The position numbers were made by a program, and so were the translations under genes. From JBOFIQ01 sp051654905 (GTDB taxonomy: Bacteria; Actinomycetota; Actinomycetes; Propionibacteriales; Propionibacteriaceae), in assembly GCA_051654905.1 (NCBI GenBank), contig JBOFYY010000156.1, positions 124,001-188,000 of the forward strand: DNA of 64,000 nt. The letters are read 5' to 3'. Below, one piece after another: positions 34,546-43,923 of the stretch (within the stretch, counting starts at the first letter, position 1; the number at the start of each line of letters is the position of its first letter). The notes below the pieces were generated by a model that had not been told where the DNA came from, did no database searches, and saw nothing but the letters and a program-made list of their open reading frames with translations.

Positions 34546-35269
34546 AGACCTGGCCTGAAATCTGAGCAAATATTTTGGGACCTACCCCATCAACTTCTTG
34601 TAGCTCATCAATACGAGAAAACTTGCCATGCTGTTTGCGCCAAGAAATAATTTTTCCCGCCATCACCGGACCAACCCCCGGTAATTCTTCTAGTTGCGCT
34701 TGCGTTGCTTTATTGAGGTTAATTTTCTTATCAGCAGCAGTTGCTTTCTCATTAGCCTCGCTAACAGCACTGCCCCCAGAACTTATAGCGCTACCGGAGT
34801 CGGGTTCTGTCCCAATCTTGATTTGGACACCATCATGGATGTGTTCTGCCAGATTAAGATCACCTAATACTGCCCCATCAGTTACGCCCCCAGCCGCTGC
34901 AATCGCATCGGCAATACGAGCGCTATCGGGCAAAGTTACAAGCCCTGGTGCTTTCACCGCCCCCACTACATGAACAACAAGATGAACTGGTGTTGGAGTT
35001 GATCCTGCCTCAGGTTTAGTGGTTGAAGCTAGCGGCAGAGGCGAAGCAGATTTAACTGGATCTATTACTCGTGCTTGCGCTCGTAGCACCCACCATGCAC
35101 TGATAAGACAACACCCAAGTACCACAGCTGATACAACTTTGGCATGCTGGCGTGTAAATATTTTAGCTGTCTGCGAATCATCGGAAGGTTGCTCCCGCTT
35201 TGGACGTCGGTCAGCTATAAGCGACTCTAAGCGTTGACGGATCTCGTCGGTAAGCTCGTTCTCTGCCAT
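34538..35269 (-). CDS. comEA: DNA-binding competence protein ComEA
   Basis: Membrane-anchored receptor that binds incoming double-stranded DNA. The 243-residue protein has an N-terminal cytoplasmic segment, one helix (VVSAVVLGCCLISAWWVL), and an SLBB domain around residues 95-155 (LVVHVVGAVKAPGLVTLPD). It ends with a pair of helix-hairpin-helix motifs (LNKATQAQLEELPGVGPVMA, IDELQEVDGVGPKIFAQI). It precedes comEC with overlap, as in most naturally competent Gram-positive bacteria. Confidence 0.93.
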   Translation of the reverse strand: MAENELTDEIRQRLESLIADRRPKREQPSDDSQTAKIFTRQHAKVVSAVVLGCCLISAWWVLRAQARVIDPVKSASPLPLASTTKPEAGSTPTPVHLVVHVVGAVKAPGLVTLPDSARIADAIAAAGGVTDGAVLGDLNLAEHIHDGVQIKIGTEPDSGSAISSGGSAVSEANEKATAADKKINLNKATQAQLEELPGVGPVMAGKIISWRKQHGKFSRIDELQEVDGVGPKIFAQISGQVYV

Positions 35270-35305
35270 ACCTTAAAGGTGTGAGCAAATATGTCCCTTC
35301 ATGCC

Positions 35306-35346
35306 ACAGTGTCCGCTTCATTGTGGACAAATGAAACGGACACTGT
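35306..35346. repeat. 16-bp inverted repeat between the HTH regulator and comEA
   Basis: ACAGTGTCCGCTTCAT (35306-35321) pairs with ATGAAACGGACACTGT (35331-35346) with one mismatch and a nine-base loop. It lies 37 bases before comEA and 22 bases after the regulator's stop. No T-run follows on the reverse strand, so it may be an operator rather than a terminator. Confidence 0.65.
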
Positions 35347-35368
35347 AAGCGTGTTGATAACTAGATAG

Positions 35369-36028
35369 CTACTCAGTTACGCGGGGCAAAATTACTAGAT
35401 GACAGCCACCTAATACCGTTTCTGGATAGACATGCTGCTCGTTGACGATATTGCCACGTCGCTCCAACATAGAACGCACCATTGAGCCATGCATCGTACA
35501 TATGACATTTGGGTGATCACTAGCAACATCACTGAGCGGACAGGACCTTAGCAGAATAGTACGACCATCTGGCATCATCTCAGGGCCAGTACCTAAATGC
35601 CGCAAAATCTCCATAGGATCATTAGTTGCTGAACCATCTTTATGGGCTTGAGCAAGTAGTTGTGATGCCCACAAAGAACCTAGCTGCTTAGCTATCTCTT
35701 GCGACCCAGCCTGCGACTCAAGTTGGGCAGCAAGCAATGAAGCCAACTGTTCATACTCGTTCTTAGACTGAGTTAGTTTCTTATTAACTCGATAAAGCAT
35801 CGACGGACGCCCACGCTCTCCTGACGAAGAAGCCGGCTCCGCAATAACAAGTCCAGAGGTCACTAACGCATCTATATGACCGCGTACCGTATTTCGATGT
35901 TGCCCAAGTAGTTTTATAAGTTCTGTTACTTTTACTGGACGATCAAGCTCCTGCAAAAACCGATACATCTGAGCTCGCGCCTCTGACAGAGACGCGACCC
36001 CATGTGTCACCGAGATATTTTCGCTCAT
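35369..36028 (-). CDS. Winged-helix transcriptional regulator with cysteine-rich C terminus (SufR-like)
   Basis: Probable DNA-binding regulator of 219 residues. The N-terminal winged helix covers about 10-75 (VTELIKLLGQHRNTVRGHIDAL), with the SSGERGRPSMLYRV wing. A coiled middle region follows, then a C-terminal domain with cysteines in RSCPLSD, VICTMHG and GGCHLVI. This spacing recalls SufR and related sensors that hold an Fe-S cluster or metal, although SufR has four cysteines and only three are evident here. The ATG overlaps the leuS stop (ATGA), so it is cotranscribed with leuS. Targets are unknown; the inverted repeat just downstream, before comEA, is a candidate. Confidence 0.8.
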   Translation of the reverse strand: MSENISVTHGVASLSEARAQMYRFLQELDRPVKVTELIKLLGQHRNTVRGHIDALVTSGLVIAEPASSSGERGRPSMLYRVNKKLTQSKNEYEQLASLLAAQLESQAGSQEIAKQLGSLWASQLLAQAHKDGSATNDPMEILRHLGTGPEMMPDGRTILLRSCPLSDVASDHPNVICTMHGSMVRSMLERRGNIVNEQHVYPETVLGGCHLVILPRVTE

Positions 36029-38496
36029 GCTGGCACCAGCGAAATTAATTTCGGTAGTCGAATAATCGTCTTAGCAATTTCTCGCCCATCAAGAGCACGC
36101 TGCACTGCTGGATCAGCAAGAGCCGCAGCTAGGGCTGCGTCTTCACTAATATCGGCCGGTAATACTAAAGTGGCTCGCACCTTGCCTTGGATCTGTACCA
36201 CGATCTTGATTTCATCAGCAACGATAAGTTCTGGCTGGAATGTTGGCCACGAGGCTTGAGAAACACTAGGTGCATGACCTAGCAACTCCCACATTTCTTC
36301 AGCTAGATAGGGAGCTGTCAGGCTGAGCATGATGGCCACAGTTTCGGTAGCTTCTCGCACTGCAGCATCAGCAGCACCGCCAGCATCAATTGCCTTACGC
36401 GTAGCATTAACAAGCTCCATAATGCGTGCTACCACAACATTGAAACGACCTGACTCTAAGAGTTCGGTAGCATCAGCAATAATTTTGTGAGTAATCCGAC
36501 GCAGATCTTTTGACCCGGTAGCTGGGTCTACACCAGGCTGTGATGTCACATCGCAGGCAAGTCGGTAAGCCCGCTGCAGGAACTTGAAAGTTCCAGCTGG
36601 GGAAACGTCAGCCCAATCAATATCGTCTTCTGGCGGACCTGCAAAGATGATTGTGGTACGAACCGCATCCACTCCGAACTCATCAATTTGCTTGCCTAAA
36701 TCAATTCCATTCCCCAAGGACTTAGACATTGCTTTGCCTTGATTAATTACCTGACCCTGATTCATTAGACTTAAGAACGGCTCGTCAAAATCAATCATGC
36801 CCAGATCTTTAAGCACCTTAGTAAAGAAACGGGAGTACAGCAGGTGTCCAGTAGCGTGCTCGACACCACCAACATATTGCGACACTGGCAGCCATCGTTT
36901 AACAGCTTCTGGATCGAAAGGACCATCTTCATAATGAGGAGACGGATAACGCAGGAAGTACCAAGATGAATCTACGAACGTATCCATCGTGTCACTATCA
37001 CGTTCTGCGGCACCACCACATTGCGGACATGAAACACTCTTCCATTCGGTAGCTGCCGCAAGTGGCGAAACTCCCTTAGGGGCTAGCTGCTCTCCGCGAA
37101 GATCTGGCAGTTCCACTGGAAGTTGATCCTCTGGAACTGGAACTTCACCGCAAGTAGCACAGTGAATGATCGGAATTGGACAACCCCAGAAACGCTGACG
37201 AGATATCAACCAATCTCGAAGTCTGTAGGTTGTAGTTACTTCACCAAAACCTTGCTCTTGGATCCAAGACCCCATCTTCGAAATGCCAGCAGCTTTTGTG
37301 GTAATACTAGCTAACGCTGGCGAATTCACATATGGGCCATCGCCAGTAGTAGCAATACCCGTATGAGCCGGGTCTTCTGCTCCGGTATCAATTACTGTCC
37401 GCACTGGTAAGCCGAATGTTGTCGCAAATTCCATATCGCGATCGTCATGAGCAGGTACTGCCATGATGGCCCCAGTACCGTAATCAGCTAATACGTAGTC
37501 AGCTGCCCAGATTGGGATCTGCTCTCCATTTACCGGGTTAGTAGCTGTTACGCCGAGAGAAACACCAGTCTTTTTATGATCTGTGGACTGGCGTTCGATC
37601 TCAGTTTGCTTCTTTACTTCTTCGAGATAAGCCTCAAAAGCCGGACGAGCTTGGGCACTCACTAATTCTTGTGCCAGCTCCGAATCAGGAGCAACCACTA
37701 TGAATGTCGCGCCGAAGAGAGTATCTGGACGCGTTGTGAAAACTCGAACCGGCTTTTCTTTACCAGAAACAGCAAAATCTACCCATGCTCCTTCAGAACG
37801 TCCGATCCAGTTTCGCTGCATAGCAAGAACCCGGTCAGGCCAGCCACCTTCCAACAATGACATATCATCTAGGAGGCGCTGCGAGTACTCAGTAATCTTG
37901 AAATACCACTGGTTCAAACGACGTTTGGTAACAACAGCACCACATCGATCGCATAGACCATCTTTAACCTGTTCGTTAGCAAGAACGGTCATATCGCTAG
38001 GACACCAGTTCACATAGGAGTCTTTACGGTAAGCCAACCCTTTTTCGTAAAAACGTAAGAACAGCCATTGTGTCCAATGGTAATACTCAGTATCTGAAGT
38101 ATGAAGACGCTTATTCCAGTCAAAACCAATACCGTAGCGACGGAAAGACGCCGCTTGCGTATCGATATTGGCGTAAGTCCACTCAGCTGGGTGTGCATTA
38201 CGTTTGATAGCAGCATTCTCAGCTGGCAGACCAAATGAATCCCAACCCACTGGGTGCATAACGTCATAGCCTTTAAGTTTCCAGTACCGACCTAAAACAT
38301 CGCCCAAAGCCCAGGCTTCAGCATGACCCATATGCAAATCGCCTGATGGATAAGCAAACATATCAAGCACATAACGACGTTCTGCCGAGTCATCATCAGC
38401 TGTCTTAAATGTCTGATTCTGCTCCCAATAAGCAGCCCATTTTTCATGGGCAGCAACGGCGTCGTAACGTCGTGGCTCGATTTGTTCAGTCGACAC
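36025..38496 (-). CDS. leuS: Leucyl-tRNA synthetase
   Basis: Charges tRNA-Leu. The class I signatures are YPSGDLHMGHAEAW (HIGH-type) and GKAMSKSLGN (KMSKS). The editing domain with TTRPDTLFGATF and ADYVLADYGTGAIMAVPAHDDRD is intact, and the anticodon-binding and C-terminal domains follow. The 823 residues match the bacterial type. No T-box leader is visible in the 140 bases upstream. Its stop overlaps the start of the regulator gene. Confidence 0.98.
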   Translation of the reverse strand: MSTEQIEPRRYDAVAAHEKWAAYWEQNQTFKTADDDSAERRYVLDMFAYPSGDLHMGHAEAWALGDVLGRYWKLKGYDVMHPVGWDSFGLPAENAAIKRNAHPAEWTYANIDTQAASFRRYGIGFDWNKRLHTSDTEYYHWTQWLFLRFYEKGLAYRKDSYVNWCPSDMTVLANEQVKDGLCDRCGAVVTKRRLNQWYFKITEYSQRLLDDMSLLEGGWPDRVLAMQRNWIGRSEGAWVDFAVSGKEKPVRVFTTRPDTLFGATFIVVAPDSELAQELVSAQARPAFEAYLEEVKKQTEIERQSTDHKKTGVSLGVTATNPVNGEQIPIWAADYVLADYGTGAIMAVPAHDDRDMEFATTFGLPVRTVIDTGAEDPAHTGIATTGDGPYVNSPALASITTKAAGISKMGSWIQEQGFGEVTTTYRLRDWLISRQRFWGCPIPIIHCATCGEVPVPEDQLPVELPDLRGEQLAPKGVSPLAAATEWKSVSCPQCGGAAERDSDTMDTFVDSSWYFLRYPSPHYEDGPFDPEAVKRWLPVSQYVGGVEHATGHLLYSRFFTKVLKDLGMIDFDEPFLSLMNQGQVINQGKAMSKSLGNGIDLGKQIDEFGVDAVRTTIIFAGPPEDDIDWADVSPAGTFKFLQRAYRLACDVTSQPGVDPATGSKDLRRITHKIIADATELLESGRFNVVVARIMELVNATRKAIDAGGAADAAVREATETVAIMLSLTAPYLAEEMWELLGHAPSVSQASWPTFQPELIVADEIKIVVQIQGKVRATLVLPADISEDAALAAALADPAVQRALDGREIAKTIIRLPKLISLVPA

Positions 38497-38636
38497 AGGT
38501 CTCTCCTCAGCGGCACGGTCATGATCAATATCGGAACAGCAACGCTTTTCATCATTGATTAGCTCATTATTTTGCCAATCTTATGCTTGAAAAGCTAACT
38601 GTTTTCCGAAGTCATAACAAGAATCCTACAACCGCT

Positions 38637-39596
38637 TTAGCTTGTCTTAAACTCATCTCGTAGCCGATCCCATACTGCTGGCGCTAATGCGCCCAATGTA
38701 GCAGCTTGTAGCACTCCTAATAATGGGTGTAATGGACGAATATTTTCTAGCCGTTGACAACACTCAGTAGCAATAGCACCATGCCCACTTACCCAACTAG
38801 CAATACCAAGAATACTGAGAGGACCAGCAGCTATTTCTGGTGGCGCTACCATTACCACCGCACTCCATAACTCAGCATATTTATCAGCATTATGCCGTTC
38901 TATTAGCAAAGCTATAGTTACCGCTAATTCAGGTGATTCAGAAGCCAGCATCGCTAACTCAACAAGCCCTGCTTCATCTGGTAACTGTTCATGGTCAATA
39001 ATTTCTGAAACCAGCGATACTAGCTGTGACGACCATTCTTCGATAGATAATGACTCATTGAATTTTCGAGCATGATCTTGATGAGATCTTAACCGAGGTA
39101 GATCTTCAACAGCTGGACCTTGCACAAAACCCACAGCCTCTCCTCGTGATGAAGCACAAGTTAAACCGATATTTTGAGCAGACATTTGCATCTGATCTTT
39201 CCTGACTAGCAAAGTTCCATCTGGTGGACAGCATTCTGGGTCTTGACAATGCCAAGATCGCCATATTTCGCCATCACACATAATTTGATCAATAATTTGT
39301 TCCGCGGCTAACACCTCTTCTATCCAGTTAGCGACTATCTGACTTTTAATAATGTCATTAGTCCAGCACACCACTACGACCTCTGCCCCAGCTAACCGCT
39401 GTGACATCTGATGTATTTGATGTTGTAAAGGTTGTTTACTACAAGAAATATCGATACGAGCAGTAAGCACAATACGGCCATTTTCAAGCCATACGGCTAC
39501 AACTGATTCATTGGGAATAAAACCTAACAACCATGGAATTAGCGATATGAGTTCGTCAGGGCCAGTTACTCGAATTTTCGCAGGAGATAAAGTCAT
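38637..39596 (-). CDS. DUF4192 family protein
   Basis: Actinobacterial protein of unknown function, 319 residues. The N terminus KIRVTGPDELISLIPWLLGF, followed by IPNESVVAVWL, is diagnostic of DUF4192, which is otherwise mostly helical. No catalytic motif is visible. It is transcribed alone between leuS and a divergent membrane protein, and its role cannot be inferred from context. Confidence 0.82.
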   Translation of the reverse strand: MTLSPAKIRVTGPDELISLIPWLLGFIPNESVVAVWLENGRIVLTARIDISCSKQPLQHQIHQMSQRLAGAEVVVVCWTNDIIKSQIVANWIEEVLAAEQIIDQIMCDGEIWRSWHCQDPECCPPDGTLLVRKDQMQMSAQNIGLTCASSRGEAVGFVQGPAVEDLPRLRSHQDHARKFNESLSIEEWSSQLVSLVSEIIDHEQLPDEAGLVELAMLASESPELAVTIALLIERHNADKYAELWSAVVMVAPPEIAAGPLSILGIASWVSGHGAIATECCQRLENIRPLHPLLGVLQAATLGALAPAVWDRLRDEFKTS

Positions 39597-39700
39597 ATTT
39601 CTACAATGGGAGTATTCACTCTTTATCTTTCCCAGATATTCATCTACTGTGGAAAACCCAGTAGCTTAAGTACTTCTTGTGGACAGGTAGGCTAGGTACT

Positions 39701-40390
39701 ATGACGCAGCAGCCGGGGCAGGATTCTGAGAATCTTCAGCAGATTCACCAAGGGTGGCAGTATCAACAGCCACAAACACCACAGCAACCGCAACAAGTAA
39801 TGTGGACAGCACCTACTCCGCCGAATGGCCCCGTATCTATCGAGCAATTTGAGCCACCGCATCGTAAACGCCAACTACTATTGGCGCTCGTAGCAGCAGC
39901 TCTAGCTGTTGGACTTTTGCTCTGGGGAATCAGCAGAGTTCTCAAAGATGAAATTCCGCTCCCCTCTAGTACCTCTACGCATAGCAAAACTCCTAACGCT
40001 AATACCGCAAAGCCACGCACTGCAACAACTACAAACACGCAAGGAAGATCCTTAGCGTGGGTTGATAAAAAAACAGATTCTGCTGGTACTTGGGAGATAT
40101 TGGAAGAGAAGTGGGAAGGCAATACCGTCATCGTAAAGGTAAAGATTAGTTCTACCAAAGGCACTATTCATCCAAGATTTTTTATTATCTCTAACGCTAA
40201 TAGCAGCAAACAGTATCTACCAGATACCTCAGCTACTGCCCAACGTCCTAGTCTCGAAGATGCTGGACTAGATGCCGGAACTAGCCTCACAGGGTATCTA
40301 ACATTTCATACCGAAGAACGCTCTGCGGCAACACTAATTTTTGGTTCTACAACCAAAAACGCAACATCGGGTCTGCTTCTCAATGGATGA
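39701..40390 (+). CDS. Membrane-anchored secreted protein with Q/P-rich cytoplasmic tail
   Basis: Single-pass protein of about 229 residues with unknown function. A Gln/Pro-rich N-terminal tail (about 1-55) precedes basic residues RKRQ, one helix (LLLALVAAALAVGLLLW) and a Ser/Thr/Asn-rich linker. An extracellular domain of about 110 residues follows (WEILEEKWEGNTVIVKVKIS onwards) that looks like an immunoglobulin-type beta sandwich, similar in outline to DUF4352 proteins. The ATG at 39701 is the best start; an in-frame start at 39677 has no ribosome-binding site. A terminator overlaps its stop. Confidence 0.75.
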   Translation: MTQQPGQDSENLQQIHQGWQYQQPQTPQQPQQVMWTAPTPPNGPVSIEQFEPPHRKRQLLLALVAAALAVGLLLWGISRVLKDEIPLPSSTSTHSKTPNANTAKPRTATTTNTQGRSLAWVDKKTDSAGTWEILEEKWEGNTVIVKVKISSTKGTIHPRFFIISNANSSKQYLPDTSATAQRPSLEDAGLDAGTSLTGYLTFHTEERSAATLIFGSTTKNATSGLLLNG

Positions 40391-40404
40391 AAAACAGACC
40401 CGAT
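40366..40404 (+). terminator. Terminator overlapping the stop of the membrane-anchored protein gene
   Basis: ATCGGGTCTG (40366-40375) and CAGACCCGAT (40395-40404) form a perfect ten-base stem, followed by ATTTTCTT. The left arm lies inside the coding region. Confidence 0.75.
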
Positions 40405-40448
40405 ATTTTCTTAAATAATCTAAGTTATTGCTGCTAAACCCTAACTAC

Positions 40449-41612
40449 TTAGGAAGCAGATTTCTTATCAATTTGCTCTTGGTAAACTGCTTCAAAACGG
40501 TCTAGAGTGGCATCGATAGCGTGCTCTTGTACCATTTCTAGGCTTTCGGCTCCCATGCGACGTCGTAGCTCTGGATCTCGAATAAGTTTAGCTAGATGTC
40601 CAGAAAGCTCGGCGATATCACCTGGCTGATACAGATACCCGTTACGCTCTGGGTGACACAAGTGTGGCAGTGCCATCGCATCAGCAGCGACGATTGGCTT
40701 AGCTGCACACATTGCTTCTAACGTTACCAACGACTGCAATTCTGCGATACCTGGGATACAGAAAATATCGCAATGCCCATACGCTTCGATAAGTTCTTCT
40801 TCACTGATGAAGCCTCTAAAATCGATGCGATCGCTAGCTCCTACGTGACGAGCTAGTTCTTTCCAGTCTTCTCGGTGAGCGCCGTCTCCGACAATCACTA
40901 CTCGACACTGAGCGTCAGCAGGTAACATCCCAACAGCTTCAATAAGCTCATTTACGCGCTTTTCTTGATCCAGACGTCCAACAAAAAGAATCTCTGGAAT
41001 CTGGTTAGGAACAAACTTTTCTCGGGCTGAACCAAACTTTTCAGTATCAATACCACACGAAATTGCTTCAGCTTCAGGGATATTAGCGCTGGAATTATTA
41101 AGTAGTTCCACTGCACGCGGGGTCGGAGCGGTAATTTTTCCAGCTTTACGGAAAATACGCCCTAGATCCCAGTAAGCAATACGTGACACTAGCGGATGAA
41201 ATATTTCAGGGATATGTGCATGGTCAGTAAGATTCTCTGGCATAAAGTGGTTGGTAGCAACCAGAGGTCTATTTTGTGCATGAGCTGCCACAATCAGATA
41301 ACGCCCACAAATAAAGTGAGCCTGAGCGTGACAAACGTCTGGAGCAACTTTCTCAACGATTTTTGCAATCGCTGGACGTGCTTCCCAAGGCATGCAGATC
41401 TGGAAATTCTGAACCATTGGGTACCGATGGGATCGGATTCGATGAACGATCACTCCATCTCGGTTTTCGGTGTACGGACGTCCCACTGGAGAAGGAGCCA
41501 CTAAGTGAACTTCGTGTCCTCGATCAACAAGACCACGTCCTAGTCTTTCGGTGAAGCGAGCTGCGCCATTAACATCTGGCGGATATGTATCAGCTCCCAG
41601 CATGATGCGCAT
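40449..41612 (-). CDS. GT4-family glycosyltransferase
   Basis: Cytosolic, membrane-associated nucleotide-sugar transferase of 387 residues. The N-terminal lobe begins MRIMLGADTYPPDVNGAARF, with the glycine loop of GT-B enzymes. The C-terminal lobe has ILFVGRLDQEKRVNELIEAV and the E-x7-E region around PGIAELQSLVTLEAMCAAKP. It resembles actinobacterial mannosyl- or glucosyltransferases acting on phosphatidylinositol or lipoglycans; the acceptor is unknown. The ATG at 41612 follows AAGGAAGG; a TTG at 41621 overlaps the upstream gene's stop. Cotranscribed with the EamA-like transporter gene. Confidence 0.85.
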   Translation of the reverse strand: MRIMLGADTYPPDVNGAARFTERLGRGLVDRGHEVHLVAPSPVGRPYTENRDGVIVHRIRSHRYPMVQNFQICMPWEARPAIAKIVEKVAPDVCHAQAHFICGRYLIVAAHAQNRPLVATNHFMPENLTDHAHIPEIFHPLVSRIAYWDLGRIFRKAGKITAPTPRAVELLNNSSANIPEAEAISCGIDTEKFGSAREKFVPNQIPEILFVGRLDQEKRVNELIEAVGMLPADAQCRVVIVGDGAHREDWKELARHVGASDRIDFRGFISEEELIEAYGHCDIFCIPGIAELQSLVTLEAMCAAKPIVAADAMALPHLCHPERNGYLYQPGDIAELSGHLAKLIRDPELRRRMGAESLEMVQEHAIDATLDRFEAVYQEQIDKKSAS

Positions 41613-41617
41613 GCCGA

Positions 41618-42523
41618 TCAACCTTCCTTCTTTAGAACCATAGTATTTTCAAATGTACGGTGCTTCTGAGCGTCAGGGTGATATTTAGAAAGAAAAAATA
41701 CCCCGGCGGCGGCAATAGCTGCCGTAAGAATCATAGCGATAGCCACCGGAAGAGTGACTGCGCGACCTTCATCAAGGACAACCAGACCGAAAACAACAGC
41801 AATAATAGGATCTACTGTGGTCATTACTCCGACAACAACTTCAGCAGGACCAGTGGCATATGACTGTTGAATAGTCCACGCACCAACACCATAAGCCAAC
41901 GCTAGCCCTATTGCTGATGTCCAAAATAGTGGGTGATGCCATTGCCCCCACATCATCGTCAAAAGTTTGATGTGTGCTGACCCTAAACCATATAGAAAAG
42001 CGCCACCCCAAGCCCACGCTAAGCTATGCAACCAGCGTGGCCCACGATTTGCTACTGCAAAGCAGACTAAAGATCCTATCCAAACTATGGCTGCAGCTAG
42101 TTGAACTGTACTTCCCGAAGGCTCAACGTGATCCACAGCAGTATGGCTAGCAAGAACTGTAAATCCGACGATACCGGCTGTGGTAATAGCCACCAGAATC
42201 CAAATTATTCGTTCGCTGGTTCGTTCGTTAAGACGATTAGCTAATAAAATTGAGAAAGGGACTGCCAGGATACCTACCGGCTGGATAACAGTTAGTGGTC
42301 CCAAAGTTAATGCAAAAACGTGAAGTCCGCAGCCAATAGCTAATAAAACTGTCCCTGCTAACCATTTAACGTTTGTCATCAATGACAACAAATGCCGCAA
42401 TGTTAGCGAGCGATTTTCATCATCGGAAAAAGCACTATCAACCCCTACATGCTGAGCAGTAGCACCTAGCGCAAAACACCCAGAGGCGATAATGGCGATA
42501 ATAATAGCGAGTGGAATATTCAG
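41618..42523 (-). CDS. DMT/EamA-like transporter, apparently started at CTG
   Basis: Multi-pass protein of the drug/metabolite transporter type, close to actinobacterial DMT proteins encoded beside glycosyltransferases. The conventional frame (TTG 42400, 260 residues) starts in the middle of a loop and lacks the first helix. Upstream the same frame continues without stop and encodes NIPLAIIIAIIASGCFALGA and a loop (TAQHVGVD), a proper first transmembrane helix. It reaches a CTG at 42521-42523 with GGGAG six bases before it (42530-42534). There is no ATG, GTG or TTG before the stop at 42563. With CTG the protein has 301 residues and about ten helices. Substrate unknown. Confidence 0.78.
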   Translation of the reverse strand: MNIPLAIIIAIIASGCFALGATAQHVGVDSAFSDDENRSLTLRHLLSLMTNVKWLAGTVLLAIGCGLHVFALTLGPLTVIQPVGILAVPFSILLANRLNERTSERIIWILVAITTAGIVGFTVLASHTAVDHVEPSGSTVQLAAAIVWIGSLVCFAVANRGPRWLHSLAWAWGGAFLYGLGSAHIKLLTMMWGQWHHPLFWTSAIGLALAYGVGAWTIQQSYATGPAEVVVGVMTTVDPIIAVVFGLVVLDEGRAVTLPVAIAMILTAAIAAAGVFFLSKYHPDAQKHRTFENTMVLKKEG

Positions 42524-42590
42524 GGCAAGCTCCCAGCCAAGATACCGTCTATTCGGACATGACTACGCTACACGACCCGATACATAATAA

Positions 42591-42625
42591 CTGGCGCCCA
42601 CGCCCAAAAGAGACGTAAGCGCCAG
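42591..42625 (-). terminator. Weak hairpin after the L,D-transpeptidase gene
   Basis: CTGGCGC (42591-42597) pairs with GCGCCAG (42619-42625) around a 21-base loop. On the reverse strand it lies 25 bases after the L,D-transpeptidase stop and is followed by TTATTATG; only a modest terminator candidate. Confidence 0.35.
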
Positions 42626-42650
42626 CCAAAAACTCTGCTATATCAAGTAT

Positions 42651-43745
42651 TTAGTACACCACAACAGTGTCACCAAGATTAACTTGGCTATACAACCACT
42701 TCACTGATTCATAATCGCGTACATTTACACAACCGTGGGAAGTACCAAACCAACCATCACGACGGAAATATTCTGAATAGTGCACACCACGATCTTGATC
42801 GAAGAACATGGTGTAAGGCATAGGTATTTTTTCCCCAAATATGGTAGAGACTGCATTCGCGTCTTTAAGCCATACTTTAAAAACACCCGGATAGGTTGGG
42901 TACTTAGTAGATCCATAACGCGCTTCTATTGTAAGAAGAACTGTCCCATCAACAACCCATGAAACCCTAGATTGTCCCATCGAAGCACAAATAACTCTGC
43001 CCTTAAGACACCTTGAATCAAGTTCTTGGTAAAAGCCACCCATCGGAGTCTTATCTCCCCTAAGTTCGTTAGGAGTGGGTTGGCGAGTCACTGACCATAG
43101 ACGATCAATCGTGCGTTGATCTACATTACCTGTTTTAGCAATACCTTGATTGGTTTGGAAAACAGCTACTGCATTAACTGTCTCTTGTGAGAAAGTACCA
43201 TCAAGACCACCACCATAGATTTGCAGTTGCTGCAACCGGTGCTGCAGATTCTTAATATCTTCAGTAGCACCTTCGCCTAAAACTACCGGTCCTGGAACAA
43301 GGTTACTTAACTCATCGCTGCTGGGCTGCTGAGTTTTAGCTCGTAATGTTTCCCAGGTTTTATCGTCAAGATTTCCAGTTGCTTCTACTCCGATTGACTG
43401 TTGAAATCCTGAAACACCTTCAGTAGTTGCTGGACCATAAGTTTCGATCACGTCGTAGTATCCAAAAAGATTAAGTTGACGTAGTCGAGCTTGTACTTCT
43501 TTAACTAACGGATCTAACGCACCAGACATCAAAACATAGTGAACTGTTGGCGTAGGAGTGGGGGTAGGGGTGGAAGTAGCTGATGGCGATGGTTTTGGAG
43601 CATCTGTGGCAGCTGAGGTTGCACTACTACTCTGTGAAGCTAACGTCGAAGAGTTATCTGATGAGGAAGAATTCGCAGCATTTGTAGCACACCCTGAGAC
43701 GATTAAAACCGCTAATGTGGCCACTGTGGCAAGGCAACGAGCCAT
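42651..43745 (-). CDS. L,D-transpeptidase lipoprotein with two peptidoglycan-binding domains
   Basis: Cell-wall enzyme that forms or remodels 3-3 cross-links or attaches proteins to peptidoglycan. A lipoprotein signal with lipobox VSGC (residues 16-19) is followed by a Ser/Ala/Pro/Thr linker ending in TPTPTPT. Next come two PG_binding_1 repeats (LVKEVQARLRQLNLFGYYD, IKNLQHRLQQLQIYGGG) and a C-terminal YkuD domain with SHGCVNVRDYE containing the catalytic cysteine. I start at ATG 43745 (MARCLATV, preceded by GGGAA). At 364 residues it is complete. Confidence 0.9.
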   Translation of the reverse strand: MARCLATVATLAVLIVSGCATNAANSSSSDNSSTLASQSSSATSAATDAPKPSPSATSTPTPTPTPTVHYVLMSGALDPLVKEVQARLRQLNLFGYYDVIETYGPATTEGVSGFQQSIGVEATGNLDDKTWETLRAKTQQPSSDELSNLVPGPVVLGEGATEDIKNLQHRLQQLQIYGGGLDGTFSQETVNAVAVFQTNQGIAKTGNVDQRTIDRLWSVTRQPTPNELRGDKTPMGGFYQELDSRCLKGRVICASMGQSRVSWVVDGTVLLTIEARYGSTKYPTYPGVFKVWLKDANAVSTIFGEKIPMPYTMFFDQDRGVHYSEYFRRDGWFGTSHGCVNVRDYESVKWLYSQVNLGDTVVVY

Positions 43746-43863
43746 GTCTATAGTTTCCCTTCCACCCAAGTATTTCTTTATTTAACTTCCTCTCGTTTCA
43801 TTCTATTCCACCTTTCACACTTTTATCGTCATCAAACCTTACAATTGGCTTAAGAAAATATAA

Positions 43864-43901
43864 AATGTGGCGGTTATAGCCATAGCCATAACCGCCACAT
43901 T
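43864..43901 (-). terminator. Terminator after the malic enzyme gene
   Basis: Perfect 14-base stem (43864-43877 with 43888-43901), ten-base loop, followed on the reverse strand by a T-rich stretch (TTATATTTTC). It lies 23 bases after the stop at 43924. Confidence 0.85.
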
Positions 43902-43923
43902 GGCAGTACTTATACCGTTAACT

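Noticed and set aside
38497..38636. Possible T-box leader before leuS
   Set aside because: No specifier loop or T-box consensus sequence found in the 140 bases.
43558..43785. Forward ORF opposite the L,D-transpeptidase linker
   Set aside because: Mirror of the Ser/Pro/Thr-rich linker; composition is an artefact.
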